Position numbers and translations under genes: made by a program. From assembly GCF_023278565.1 (NCBI RefSeq), contig NC_064677.1, positions 6,944,001 to 7,008,000 of the forward strand: a stretch of 64,000 nucleotides of DNA, read 5' to 3'. The first letter of the stretch is position 1; every line of letters starts with the position of its first letter. This stretch comes from Colletotrichum lupini. Lineage: Eukaryota; Ascomycota; Sordariomycetes; Glomerellales; Glomerellaceae. The notes beneath the pieces are model-generated. The model made no database searches and was not told where the DNA came from. It worked only from the letters and a program-made list of their open reading frames with translations. Below, in pieces: positions 48,148-59,963 of this stretch.

Positions 48148-48193
48148 AGTCGGAACACCCCTATTCGGCTACCCCCCCCATTCGGCCACCCTA
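48148..48193 (+). repeat. left terminal inverted repeat of the pogo element
   Basis: 46 bases starting AGTCGGAACACCCC, with eight C in a row and two ATTCGG boxes. It keeps CA dinucleotides that RIP would normally remove. Confidence 0.88.
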
Positions 48194-49989
48194 TTAAAAG
48201 CATATCTAGGCACATTGTTACTAACTATAGTTAATTAATTAACTACTTTCTATTACTACTATAATATAGCTACTACCCTTACTAACTAATTCGACCCCTA
48301 TAAGTTAACTAAGACTAACTAAACGATTATTAGCGTCTTCCTAAGCCCTCTATATATCCTTAATATTAACGAACTTAGTATTTAAGTTTATTTAAATACT
48401 CTTCTTTTTTTTTAAGAGCTATGTACTTAACTCTAGCTTCTAAAACTCGAACTTATTATTAAAATAAGGCTAATTAAAAAGACTTCTTACTAAAGGCTTT
48501 TTTAATTTTATAAAAAAGTAGGTATTAAGTATTATAATTAGGCCTAAGTTTTATAAATAGCCTTAACTACTTATAGAAATTACTAGCTTTCTTAGGAGTT
48601 AACTAGTTAATAATAAACGCTATAAAGGTCTAGTTAACGACTTTAATAATATTAATAATTATTTACTTAGCTTTAGTAATATTATTTAATAATATAGCTA
48701 GGCTAAACGATACTATAAGATTATTAAGAAGTATAGCTATATTAAGTAGTTATAAACTAGTTACTCTTTAATTACTTCTATATTATCCCTTATTAAACTA
48801 AATAAACGAGCTATAATATAATAAGTTAAGAAGTACCGCTTTTTAATAATAATAAAATTATTTACTATATTTTCCTTACTAAGCTCCTTTTTATAATAGG
48901 TTTTAATAAGATTAAAAATAGTTATATTTAACGGCTAAAAAATATAAGAAATATATAATAATAAGAATAATAAGTAGACGTTATTAATATAGTACTCCTA
49001 TATAAATTCTATTATTATATAACTCTTATACCTATTTAAAATTAATAGTCGAGGCTCTAAGTATAAGTTAGGTCCCTTAGTTAAGGAGAGCTTAGTTTAT
49101 AATAAAAAGACTATTTTTAACTATATAAGGGCAGTCTAGTCTATAGTCTACTTATTATTTATTATTATAAACTCCTAACTATTAAGATCCTTAAGCTTAA
49201 GGGGGAACTATTACTATTAAACCGACTTTCTTTTATAAATTAGTAATAATTTAATAGCTATATTATTAATAAAAATATACTTAATAATAAAAATCTAAGA
49301 ACGCAATCTAGGCTCTTTTGTTTATACTACGTTAGCCTTAGCTATGCTTAAAACTAGCTTATTAAATCCCTTACCCTTAAAAATACTAATCTTATTTATA
49401 TTATATTTATTAGCCTATTTAATATCCTTAATCTTTAGTATATTAAGTAATTAGAACTAGGGCCTAATTACTTTAGTAATTACTCTATTAATATACTTTA
49501 AATTCATAAAACGACTTTTTTAGACTTTAATAAATAAGTTCCTTTTTAAAAAAGTATCTATTTATTTCTTTTTAAGAAGATAATTATCCCCCTAGGCTTA
49601 TAGAACTCGCTTAGCGAATTCCTTAACTCATTTATAAATTAGTATAACTCTTAAAATATACTAAATACGAACCTATTTAGCTAGCCTATTTTCTTATTAA
49701 GGGGGAAGTTTTTATTAATTTATAAAAACGATTACCCTAGCTTATTAACCTCGTTAATAATTCCGAAGTAAAGTCCTTAAAACTCCGAACTTAATCGAGG
49801 CCTTTTTAATTAAAGTACTACTTCTAATTACCTCGAGCGCTTAAATAACTTTATTTTTAATATATAATACTATAATATAATAAACAATATATATATTAAA
49901 AAAGAATATATTTAGATAATAATTATAATTATTATAGTTATTTATAGATTGAGGGTAGGATTTTAATTAGGGTAGCTAGGAGGGATTTT

Positions 49990-50035
49990 TAGGGTGGCCG
50001 AATGGGGGGGGTAGCCGAATAGGGGTATTTTAACT
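49990..50035 (-). repeat. right terminal inverted repeat of the pogo element
   Basis: Reverse complement of the left repeat. The outermost bases read AGTTAAAATACCCC, differing from the left copy by RIP-type changes only. Confidence 0.88.
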
Positions 50036-53000
50036 TAGTTCGAAATCGGCTTTCTCTTTTATTATATAAAAAGTATTAATTACCTCGTTATTAATAATAA
50101 ATTACTACGTTAAGGCTTATTATTATATCCTTCCGCAACGTCTTATTAATAATATTAGTACTTTTTTAATAATTTCCTTTTCCTCGTTATTTATTAATAT
50201 TACTACGACGATTTTATTAAGGATAATTTTCTATACCTCTATTATAAGTTATGTAGTTTTTCCTAGCTCTTCTTGTTTTTATAAATTAGAAATTACTTTA
50301 CTAAGATCTATATAATATAGTCTAATTACTATAATTAATACTTTAAGGGGCTAGTTACGATCCTTTATAACTATATAAGATTACTTATTAATAAAAATTA
50401 AATTATATAGCCTAGCTTATTGATAAATAATTTCGTACTATACTTATACGTCCGAATTTAATAATATACTTAAATTACCCCCTATATCGGGCCTATTATA
50501 TATAGTAATTACCTCGTTAACTTACTTTTTTATACTTATTTCGTATAGTACCCGTATTATTTTTTTAACTACTTAGGCTCGTTAGTTTATATTTAGTAAC
50601 GGTAGCGAGGCTAAGGTCGTTTTTAAATATATTCTAAATACTAATAGTATTAATATAAGCCCGTTAGGCCCTATAGTATTATTATAATATTTAAGTACTA
50701 TTTAGAGGTATTTGTTATTAGTAAAATCGGGATTTTTCTTTTTAATAATTCTAAACGCCCTTTTTAATTACTAGTATACCCTTTTTACCTTTTTAATATT
50801 ATAATACGCTTTAACGGGTATAACTTTTAGCTATATACTATAAGCTATTATATTTTCCCTAAATTTTACTAATTTAAAACTAGTACTAGCGTCGGTTTTA
50901 ATACTATTTAACGGTTCTTAGTATATATTAATCTATCCCTTTTATAAAGCTATTTATACTATTTTTATTTATAAATCCTAAAAGAATTGCCCTACTTAAA
51001 AAAATATAGCTATATTAATTATATATAAAACTAGCTAACTATTTAAATAGAAAATATTAATAACGATTTCCTAATTAAAGTTAAGCTTATTATATAATTT
51101 AAATTTAAATCTGCGTAGGCTCTGCGTATTTATTTAGTATTAGTAATATACTTTTATTAACTACTCTAGCGCCCCTATTTTAATATTAATATTATTTAAT
51201 TATTTTAAAAAGTTATATAGTCTCGTAACCGACGGGTACTTAAATCTTTAGTATAATTATCTAAGCTTACTTTCCGTTAAGTAATTAATTAACTTCGTAT
51301 TATTAATAAGCCTTATAAACGTATACCCCTATTATTATTTAACTATTTTAAAATACTTATTACTAAAGATTCTATTCCTCGTGTTATTAAATATAATACC
51401 TAGTTAATCTATATTTTTTAAATATAAAAAGAATAGGGTATTAATAAGTAAAATATAAAAAGTTATTATTCTAAAATACGTCTCTATTTCTACCGTACTT
51501 AGGGCGACGATTTCCTTACCTAGGCCGAAGCTAATCTTTATAATACCCGCTATTAATATATTAAATATTACTAGTACGATCTTTTATAGCGCTTAGAATT
51601 ACCCTTTTCTTTTTAATTATTATAATACCTTAGTATTTAAGATAATCCTATAAAAATTATTTAGGCCGTACTTTTTATTTATATAAAATACTTATACGAG
51701 CTTATTATTTAAAGGATTTAAATAATATAAAAAGAACCCCTCTAACTACCCCTAAATTTACTTAGTACTATATTCTTTTTTTTTAAATATTAAAAAGAAT
51801 AGCGTCTTTTTTTTTAAATATTAAGAGAATAGGCTTTTATTTTATTAAATTTGCCCTTTTAACTACTTTTATATCCGTTATTTAAGGGACCTTTTTTTAT
51901 TATTTATAAATAAAAGCTTATTTATTAAGAGCTTTTATTACCCTCTATTTATTTAGCTTTATATATCCTCTAGAGGCTAACGGAGTAAAAAAAGAATAAT
52001 TAATATTATTAATTTCGTTATAATCTAATTCCTTAGTATAGAGGGCGAGATTTCTTTTATTTTCCGAATTTCTTATAGGGGGTAGATATTTTAAGCCGCT
52101 ATTTTAGCTACTATTACTAAGTTCTATACCCCTAAATTTACCCTTATATATAATAAGGAATTAATTAAACTAACGAGGGCTTATTTTATTATTTATTACC
52201 CTTAACTTTTTATACTATTCGTGCGATTTTATACGCTCTTCCTTAGAATAGTTACTTAATTAATATCTATTCTTTTTATAAATATAATATTACTTTTTCC
52301 GCTACCCTATTTATAAATTAAATCTCTATTTATTTAATAAATCTAGACCTCTTTACTAACGATTACCGTATTTAGCCTCTTTTCTTTTTTTATTATATAT
52401 TTAATTAACTTAATATTATTAATAAAGGCCGTTATATATTTAAAAATAGGTTTAGTATAGTATTCTTATTTTAATATTAAAGCTAGATCTTAGCCTCGAG
52501 TAGAGCGTCTCGTAGTTTTTAGATACTTAGTATAAAGCTATTTTTATTTTTAATACGTACTAAATTATAATATAAAAATATTTAATTTCTTACTCATTAA
52601 TTCTTTTATTTAGTTAGGTTTTTGCTAGCTTATTAATTTAATTAATAAGCTTTTTAAGGATTTTTATTCGTAATTTACTTTTTATTATCCTAGTTATAAA
52701 TATAAAGAAATTACTTATAATTTAAATAAGAGCTTTAAGTTCTTATTATAAATCTTAAAACGGCTTCGGATTATATTAATAATATTAAAGAAGTCGTTTT
52801 AATTAAAATTACGTACTACTTCATAATAATAATTAAAAACTTTATTTATAAGGACGATATTAATTACTAAATAGTATTAATATTCCTTAATCCCGACCTT
52901 TTTATAATAATTATAAAATATCGTTAGGGTTTCTTATAAGACCTTATACTTCCCCCTAGAGTATAATTTCCTACCTTAAAAAGATCTTTTTAAGGTTTAT

Positions 53001-55349
53001 AAATTACCTCGTATTTACCGCTATATTTTTAATATTTATATACAATCCCTGCGTCGCTACGTATTATTAATAGCTTTAAGTTATTTATTTCTTTTTATAT
53101 TAACTAATTAGTACTAAATTTCGTATTAATAACGGTAACGAGCTAAAAATTAAAATAAATAGAATTATTAATTATCGTACTTTTAATACTATATTTTATT
53201 TTTATATATCCTTTTATATTAATAAATTATTATTAGTAATTATAAAAAAGAAATCTATATTATTTACCCTTTTTTTAAATTTATTAAAGCGATTATATAC
53301 CCTATTAACTTATACTTAGTTCTATAATACGAATTCCTCTTCTATAATTATTATTATTAGGATTTTATATAGTTTTTATAACTATAACTATATTAATAAT
53401 ACTCCTCGTCTATAAAGGAATTTATTAACTATTTTTACGATTCTTAGGCTTATACTTACGAACTATTTATTTAGTTAATAACTAAGGTTATTTACAATTT
53501 TATAAAATAGGGGTTACCCTTATAGCCCCTTTTTTTTATAAACCTTAGTTAAATAGAATAATACTACGTTAATTTACTTACCGTTAAGCTAATTTATAAT
53601 TTTATATATTTACGTCCCTTAATAATCCGGGTTAATATTTACTTATTTATAAGGGATTAGGATCTTATTTAAAATCGGGTTCTTCCCTCTTCTCTTTTAC
53701 CCTAACTTATTAAGGGTCGTACTCTAGCTCGTACCTATATTAATAATTATTAGCGTATTTAATTTTAATAAAGATATATTTAATCTACGCGCTAGCTATA
53801 ATAAATCCGTACTTTTACTACTTAACGAATTTATTAAAGTTTAAAAAGTTCTTATTTCTTTTTACTATCTTACTATTACTCTCGTTTTTACTATTTTTAA
53901 TAATTATTATTACTTTTTTAAATTACTAGTTATTATACTTATTAAGATCTTTTTTTTTATTTAATATGAAAAAGTCGGTTTTAATAGTTCCTTTTCTTAA
54001 CAATAGTAATAAACGTTTATATTATTATAAAAAGATATAATAATTAATCTTAGGATCTTTATTAATAATTAATCTTTTATTATTTTATATATTTTTAGCT
54101 TTTTAAGCCTTATACTCTCCGTAATTTCTAAATAGCTTCTTTTTTTAACTTACTTTTTTTTAAAATAGTATTTTATAAAAATAGTTAAAAATAGATATTA
54201 AGTAGTTCGTAAAAGAGCCGTATGGGCCATTAAGTATACTTAGTAAAGTTAAGCCCTCTTTTTTATAAAATTATAAACGTTGAAAACTTATTAAATATAC
54301 TCCTTTTATTACTTATATTTAATAAGGCTAAAATACTTTAAAGATCTTTTTTTTTTTTTTTTTATACCCTATTTTATATTTTTTAAGTAGTCTTTTTCGT
54401 AACTTAATTACGGTTAGGTAATTATTACTTATTAATAATCCTTTTTATTACTTAGTTAATATTTTAAAATTAATAATTTTGCGTCGGGAGCTAGTATAAA
54501 AAGAAGCCTTTTAGTAATACTCTAGGGGATTTCTTTTTCCCTTAAATCCTCGTTCTTTTAGCTTTTTTTTAAGCTAATAATAATTATAATAAGAGGTCGT
54601 AAGACTACTTTAGGGTAGCCGCCTTTTTTTTTAATTAATTTTTAAAATTTATAATATTCTTAACTTAATATTATTAAGACTTTTAAATCCCCTCTTTTTT
54701 TAATAAACCGTCCCTTATATTATATTCTTAAGTAATACTTAGGGGGTAGTTAAAAAGGCTATAAAGAGATTATTAAAATTATAGGTTTTAAAGTCGTATT
54801 TATAAAATCTTCGTAATATTAAACCTTTTTATATATTATAAATCTCTTAGCTTTATAACTCTTATATAAGTTTTTATTACGCTTATTAAGAATATTTATA
54901 TTTAGAGATCCCTTTTTTTAATTACGTAGTACTTTTTTATATTATATTAACGAGCTCGTTTATTATACTAATTAATTTAATAAGTAGTTACTTCGTAAGT
55001 ATTTTCTTTTACTAATTTAACTAGTTAATTTCTAATTATAAGCTGGCTATAAAAAAGTTATTTAACAAAAAAGCTATTTAAAGCGACGATAAAAGACTAG
55101 TTATTTAAATAGTTTTATTAATTAACGTAGTTTAATATAATAAACGTCGACTTTTCGTAAGTAATAAAGGGCTATAATTGCTTAATTCCGTATAATATTT
55201 AAGGATCGCCCCTTTTTTATTTATTTTTATTTATTTTTATAAAGTTAATTAATATAAATCTCTTATCTTATATAATATTAAAAAGTCGTCTCTTTTACGT
55301 AACGAGATATTTTATTAATTTATAATAATAGAATTTAATTACTAATTAG

Positions 55350-55554
55350 TATTAATATTCTTATTATAAAGTAGTTAGTTCGAACCGTAGTTAATGAAGA
55401 GATTAATTAAACTATATAAATATTTACGTAATAAATATAAAAAGGAGGTTCTAACCGTAGGTTAGGCTAGCTACGACAATCCTAAATAGGGCCCCTAATT
55501 GGCCCCTGCGCATTCGGCTGTATGCCGCGGTCGAATTGGACTTCCAATCCGACA
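55350..55554 (-). repeat. 5' LTR of Copia copy 4 (205-bp form)
   Basis: Inverse orientation, ending CCGACA with the original bases. The outer 60 bases hardly show RIP, unlike the inner part. It is followed directly by the GCCTT duplication and gene sequence. Confidence 0.92.
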
Positions 55555-56808
55555 GCCTTCTTTGCATTGGAGGTCATGGCAGATCCCCAGAGCGGTGCAG
55601 CACCTGGGCAGTCATGTACCATTATGAAAAGAGATACGGGTAGCGTCTTGCTCGGAGGACCCGAAGATCTTATGGCGAGAGCAGACTACAGTCTAGATGC
55701 CAAGTATGAGGCGATGCTTCGTAGACAGGCTAAGGCATCGTCGACCTGGATCACGACACACCGAAACGGCACAAGCTCTCGAGTCCCGACGTCTCATTCG
55801 AGCAAAGTACCGGTGTTATCTTCAGAACGACCTACTAGATCGGCGTCGGCCTCACGCTCAAAGCCACCGGTGCCTCCTGCATCTTCGGGACCCCGATCCA
55901 GCAATCCAGCGCGGCCATCGTCGTCAGGACCTCGAGCCAGCAACCCGGTGCGGCCATCATCTTCGGCACCTCAGCCCAGCAAACCAGCACCACCGCCGTC
56001 CTCAGGGCCTCGATCTGGCTCCCAGGGACCTATCTTCACCACCAGGCCACCTATCCCAGCGAGCTCCTTTTCGGGTGCTTCATTCTCATACTCCTACTCC
56101 ACAGCCCCGCCAACCACTGAGGAAGGTGGAGTTCCCATTATTCCCATTGTTCCAATTCCCATTCCCATCGCACCTGTTGCGCCAGTTCCTCCGATTGTGC
56201 CTCCGGTTGGTGGCGGTGGTGGCGGAAATGGCGGTGATAATGGTAACAACGGCGAAAACTCTAAGCCTGCAGAGTCAAATCCTCCAAAGACCTCAGAGCC
56301 TTCATCCCCGCCTACCTCTTTGCCACCTACGTCTTCATCAAAACCCTCGCCTACCTCGTCAACACCAGTCACCCGGTGTTCTTCTAGACCGCCGCTGTCA
56401 GTACCCACAGGAGGTGATGCATCACCAGACAGAGACGGGTTCCCTCAGGCAGTCTACGACGGTCTTGCCGCGGAAGCTCGTAGCACGAGCAGAGCGAGCA
56501 GTTCTAGCTCTACCTCCTCGCCACTCATGGTCATCACTGACGTGCCCGAGCCTGAGTCGACAGTTGAGGTAGTGCCGACTGCTACCCCTACTGTTGCTCC
56601 TGTCAACCCAGTTGCTTGCTATAACTTTGACATTAATGCCTATGGATACTGTTGTCCGGGCCCGGGTAACCCATGTGAGAAGGATATTGGAAAGTGCTAC
56701 TTCAACGGAGAGGGCGTCTCTGGGGGTGCAAGTGGGATTGTACCAGACGGAGCCCGGTGCCCACCACCTCCTGGTGCTGAATATTGCAGAGGTCCCTGCG
56801 AAGAGTAG
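55522..56808 (+). pseudogene. 3' piece of the split metallopeptidase-like gene, with an LTR-derived start
   Basis: The open frame has 428 codons. The first 11 residues (MPRSNWTSNPT) are read from the Copia LTR antisense; real gene sequence starts at 55555-55560 with AFFALEVMADPQSG, the end of the peptidase domain. Next come about 300 residues of Ser/Pro/Thr/Gly-rich linker with repeats of the SSGPR/SNPxRPSSS type (about 110-170), a glycine-asparagine stretch (about 230-245), and a cysteine-rich end with CYNFDINAYGYCCPGPGNPC and CRGPCEE. The composition suggests a heavily glycosylated secreted or wall-linked region. There are no introns and no RIP damage. As it stands it lacks a signal peptide and half of its domain. 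If transcribed from the LTR it would make a cytosolic chimeric product. Confidence 0.8.
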
Positions 56809-59800
56809 TTTCTCCAAGACAAGCGCCAGTAGCCATAGACTGTTGGGCGCGGTCTATGTGGAAGTCTCCCTCAGTCCACCTCTGACGTCGAACTGAACCC
56901 TAATTTTGCGCACCAATCGTTCTTTCAATTGTTTTGTTTTTATGTCGGTCATGCCCGAATATTCAGTCTTGACTTTCAGGTCTCCGTTGATCTAATATAA
57001 CTAGTCTGTTGAATACCCCGCTATATAAAGGAGAGACTTGGTTCCAGGTACAAATGTGTGGCGTACGTCTTGGGAGTTACACATCGACTCGCTATCTTCC
57101 TTCCCGCATCTAGTTTTTAGTCTGTAGGTAGTGATCAATTGATGAAGTAGCTGTTGTGTTCTCGATGTTAACGATCAAGGATAATCTCAATAGGCACACG
57201 ATCCTAAAGTCAATGTGATACAATGTCGGATCGAGAGGCTTCCTGCTTCCACAATAAAAACCACAGTGTCTTTATTATGTCAACTCGACTATCATCATCA
57301 TTTAAGTCTCTTGGTAAATACATCAATCAAAGAGGCCAGTTCTCAGTGGGCCACATTATGCGTATCTCTTACGGAGGCGGCGTTAGCCTCTCTTCCATTC
57401 TGTTATTCGTCCTACTTCTTGTGGAATGGACCTAACAGGCTTCCCATGAGTGCTTTCTTGCTTTCAGAATTGATAGTATCATGGGAAAGCATCCGCTAAT
57501 CCTTGAGCTAGAGGCATTATGCAAACAGTCATGTGGAAGTATAGAAGGCTTGAGTTGAAGTACGATAATCGGCTTGGGTAGTTAGAATGGAACGGGCCGT
57601 TGAGTGCGCCACATGAGTTGAGCAAGACTTAGACCGTGAGCCGCGTGTTAAGTGACAGATGTAGCAAAAGGTATGTTCTAGGAGTGCGTACTTGGCTTAC
57701 TAAATAGGAGCCATGTCCTGCTAAGAAAAGAGGGGTTTACAAGTTAGCCTTAACACCAACACAGGTAATCTAGGTAGTTGTGTAAAAAGCTCCTACACGT
57801 ATCTGGTATTCTTGTGTGGTCCAACCGTGCCTCTTCGCCTGGGTGCTTGCGCTAAGGTTTGAGACAGAGCATGCAAGGGCAGATGTATACGGTACGCTCC
57901 TAAGTCTCAACCGGGATTGAAAGATGGTCCCTTAGCATTTCATGCCGTCATAGTGACCTCTCGCAGTAAGACTACTGTGAGGGTGGCTTCCGTATCGTGG
58001 CTTTGCTTGAAAGCATGACCACTGTTGAGGTGCCACGTCAGCCATTTCTGTCCTGATATCTCATTTCTGTTGCCGTGCAGCTGGGTTTACCACGACGCTG
58101 TTCCAGCTGTTTTAAGTAGAGCACCTTTCAGTGCAATCTGGTGCTATATGTCTGGGTGATAACACTCAAACTACACGCTGTGCCGCCCTCCCGCCTTGGG
58201 CAACATCAGCCAGTACATTCTCTTCAAGACTTTCTCGGGGACGCCGGCTTGACATTCCACCGACAGATTCGTTTCTATCGATTTTGGGATGAAATTCATC
58301 TCTTTTTCTGCGTCAGATCGACGATGATGCATCAGAGAAACGTGAGAAGGCATCGCTCGGTAAGCATTTTTCATCCCTCAGCCTAGCTGCATTGCAGATC
58401 ACCACTGCCAGCGGCTGTTGAAGCGGCACAAAAGCAAAGTCCCGTACATGTATGTAACGTTATTCATTACCTTTCGACAGGATGTCCTTCTGACTATAAT
58501 TAGTCCAAATGAAGTGATCGCGACAAGCGCTCATACCGCCGCCAGAAGAAATCGAGATTGACGATGTACTCAAGGCGGTGAAGTTTGCGATTTTGCTACT
58601 TATGCTTGGCCAGGCTACGATCCCACTTGTGAACACGAAGGCTCCGGCTTAAGAGCCTCGTGGGGGCTCTTGGGGGCTCGTGGGAGCTAGGCAAAAAGCC
58701 TCCCCCGGAAATCGTTTCCTCTACAAGCTGGGGTGGCTTGCCGAGGTGCACCACGGTCTTCGACCCTGGATATCGAGGCCTATTACCATCTGTCCACACT
58801 TCTGACTGATAAATAGGCAACACATGCTGTCTAAATCTGCTAGGTTGTGGTACTTTTCTCTACTCCAAGTTGATGGATAGGTTGTTTATGCGATATGTCG
58901 TCGATCTAGGTTGTTAGTCAGCCTTTGTTATGTTCTCATCAATTTCAGCAGCCAACATATTACCTGAGAATAATGAGCAGTAGTCGGATACCTACCTATA
59001 TCCTGACGCCACGCTATGAGACCTGCTTTCAACTACGCAGTGACTGTTCCGTCATTCATTGGGCTGGGCCCCTTTTGGCACAGAATTGTTCTCTGTTTCT
59101 GTGCAGTGCGTAAGCGGTTAGGTGCAGCAAGTGACAAGTTCTCCAACTCAGGAGTGCCAATCTCGACGCGATAGAGGGGTTCGAAGTGCGGTTTGTTGAG
59201 GCATTTACCCCAATTTCTAGCCCAGTCGAGAATATCAAATGAAGGTCGGCACTTTCGCATTTTCGCCTTGAAGAAGTTTAGTCTTTTCATCAAAGTTGTG
59301 ACAACGAATCGATAGAAGAACAGCCTTCCATGGCAAGGGACCTAGAGCGAGAGATGTTACTGATGCCTCTCCCATGATCAAGCCGCCCCTGACCTGGCCC
59401 TCTGCAAGTGCTCCAAGCAAGGGGTTTAGGCATGTTCTCACCCGCATGCTGTCCAGAACTGTGTCCGAGTTGAAATACTAGCGCCATAAGCCGCCATGGG
59501 TCGCCATGGTTCTGGGACGTCCTCATGATAAACCTGATCCGTCGAAATAAAGCGGCTTGGTCCTCGCCCGGTCTCGCACAGGCAACAAACTAAACTAAGT
59601 CTTCGATTACGCATCCTGCAGGCTGACATAGGTTTGTTCCAAAGTTGACTGGGTGCCGATTAGTGAATGATAGGTGGAGGAAGCTTGAAGAACTCACGAC
59701 ATTCGAGCCCGATGAGGCGGCTTGACTATGGAATGAGGCCCAACGGATCCAGTCTATGTATCGACCCTGTTATCGCTAGGGCAGTAGTATGCGACAGCCA

Positions 59801-59963
59801 TCAAAGCGAGTCTGGGCTCATCCACAAGCCTGACATCTTATTTTAAGATGACCACAAACGCCCTACCATTAGTTCATGATGCTTCTTGGTTTCTCTCTGA
59901 GATACTCTCCAGTCATCCTCATCTCTTACCCCTCTTCCCGTTGTGTTTCATATAACCAATATC
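56809..59963. other. gene-poor region
   Basis: About 3.1 kb of normal composition. Short frames on both strands (57215-57499, 58141-58386, 58596-58823 minus, 59033-59293 minus, 59290-59526 minus) have no motif and no consistent splice sites. I find no RNA gene. A small GGGGGCTC direct repeat is present near 58661-58685. Remains of an older element cannot be excluded. Confidence 0.4.

Larger units (their letters stand above)
48148..50035 (-). mobile_element. Fot1/Pot2-like (pogo) DNA transposon nested in Copia copy 4
   Basis: 1888 bp, flanked by TA (48146-48147 and 50036-50037), with 46-bp terminal inverted repeats (48148-48193 and 49990-50035). The inner 37 bases match perfectly; the outer nine differ only by C/T and G/A. 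The ends start AGT, as in Fot1-type elements. On the minus strand, RIP stops ignored, a pogo transposase can be read: KKFGV-like helix-turn-helix start, RIQY-like and VKEFAKRVL (about 49640-49600), IDTFLKRN, KSRFMNLKYINRV (about 49530-49480) and YNINK where intact proteins have NMDE. Size, TA duplication and protein agree. It is dead, as the frames are full of stops. Confidence 0.88.
45130..55554 (-). mobile_element. RIP-mutated Copia element with nested insertions (copy 4)
   Basis: 10,425 bp with inverse-oriented 205-bp LTRs (45130-45334 and 55350-55554) and GCCTT on both outer sides (45125-45129 and 55555-55559), a perfect target duplication. The internal part follows copy 3 in order, with two additional elements at 46506-47615 and 48148-50035. 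Without these and their duplications it is about 7.4 kb. It is more decayed than copies 1 and 3, with many CpG also lost. The right LTR is the least mutated in the window. The element sits in the exon of a metallopeptidase-like gene, in the orientation opposite to that gene. Confidence 0.95.
43753..56808 (+). pseudogene. secreted metallopeptidase-like gene split by transposons (whole locus)
   Basis: Four coding blocks belong to one gene: 43753-44068 plus 44128-about 44340, then about 44742-45007, then 45076-45129, then 55560-56808. They are separated by a small TIR element, an ordinary intron (45008-45075) and a 10,425-bp Copia. The order is signal peptide, a domain with CAAADDSMC, a zinc-motif segment LLHEVQY (expected HExxH), a GCYDANY/CSRLKGADKIRNAQN segment, AFFALEVMADPQSG, a long Ser/Pro/Thr linker, and a cysteine-rich C-terminus. 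This resembles fungal secreted HExxH metallopeptidase-like proteins of the lysine-specific/deuterolysin kind, with an unusual tail. The frame is restored exactly when the Copia and one GCCTT copy are removed. Function is lost in this assembly. Confidence 0.82.

Noticed and set aside
48157..50026. A 1870-bp element with 37-bp inverted repeats and no clear duplication
   Set aside because: Comparison with copies 1 and 3 shows nine further inverted bases on each side that differ only by RIP, and a TA duplication; the corrected borders are 48148-50035.
57215..57499. A small protein-coding gene in the 3-kb gap
   Set aside because: Two overlapping frames with different content, no motif, no supporting signal.
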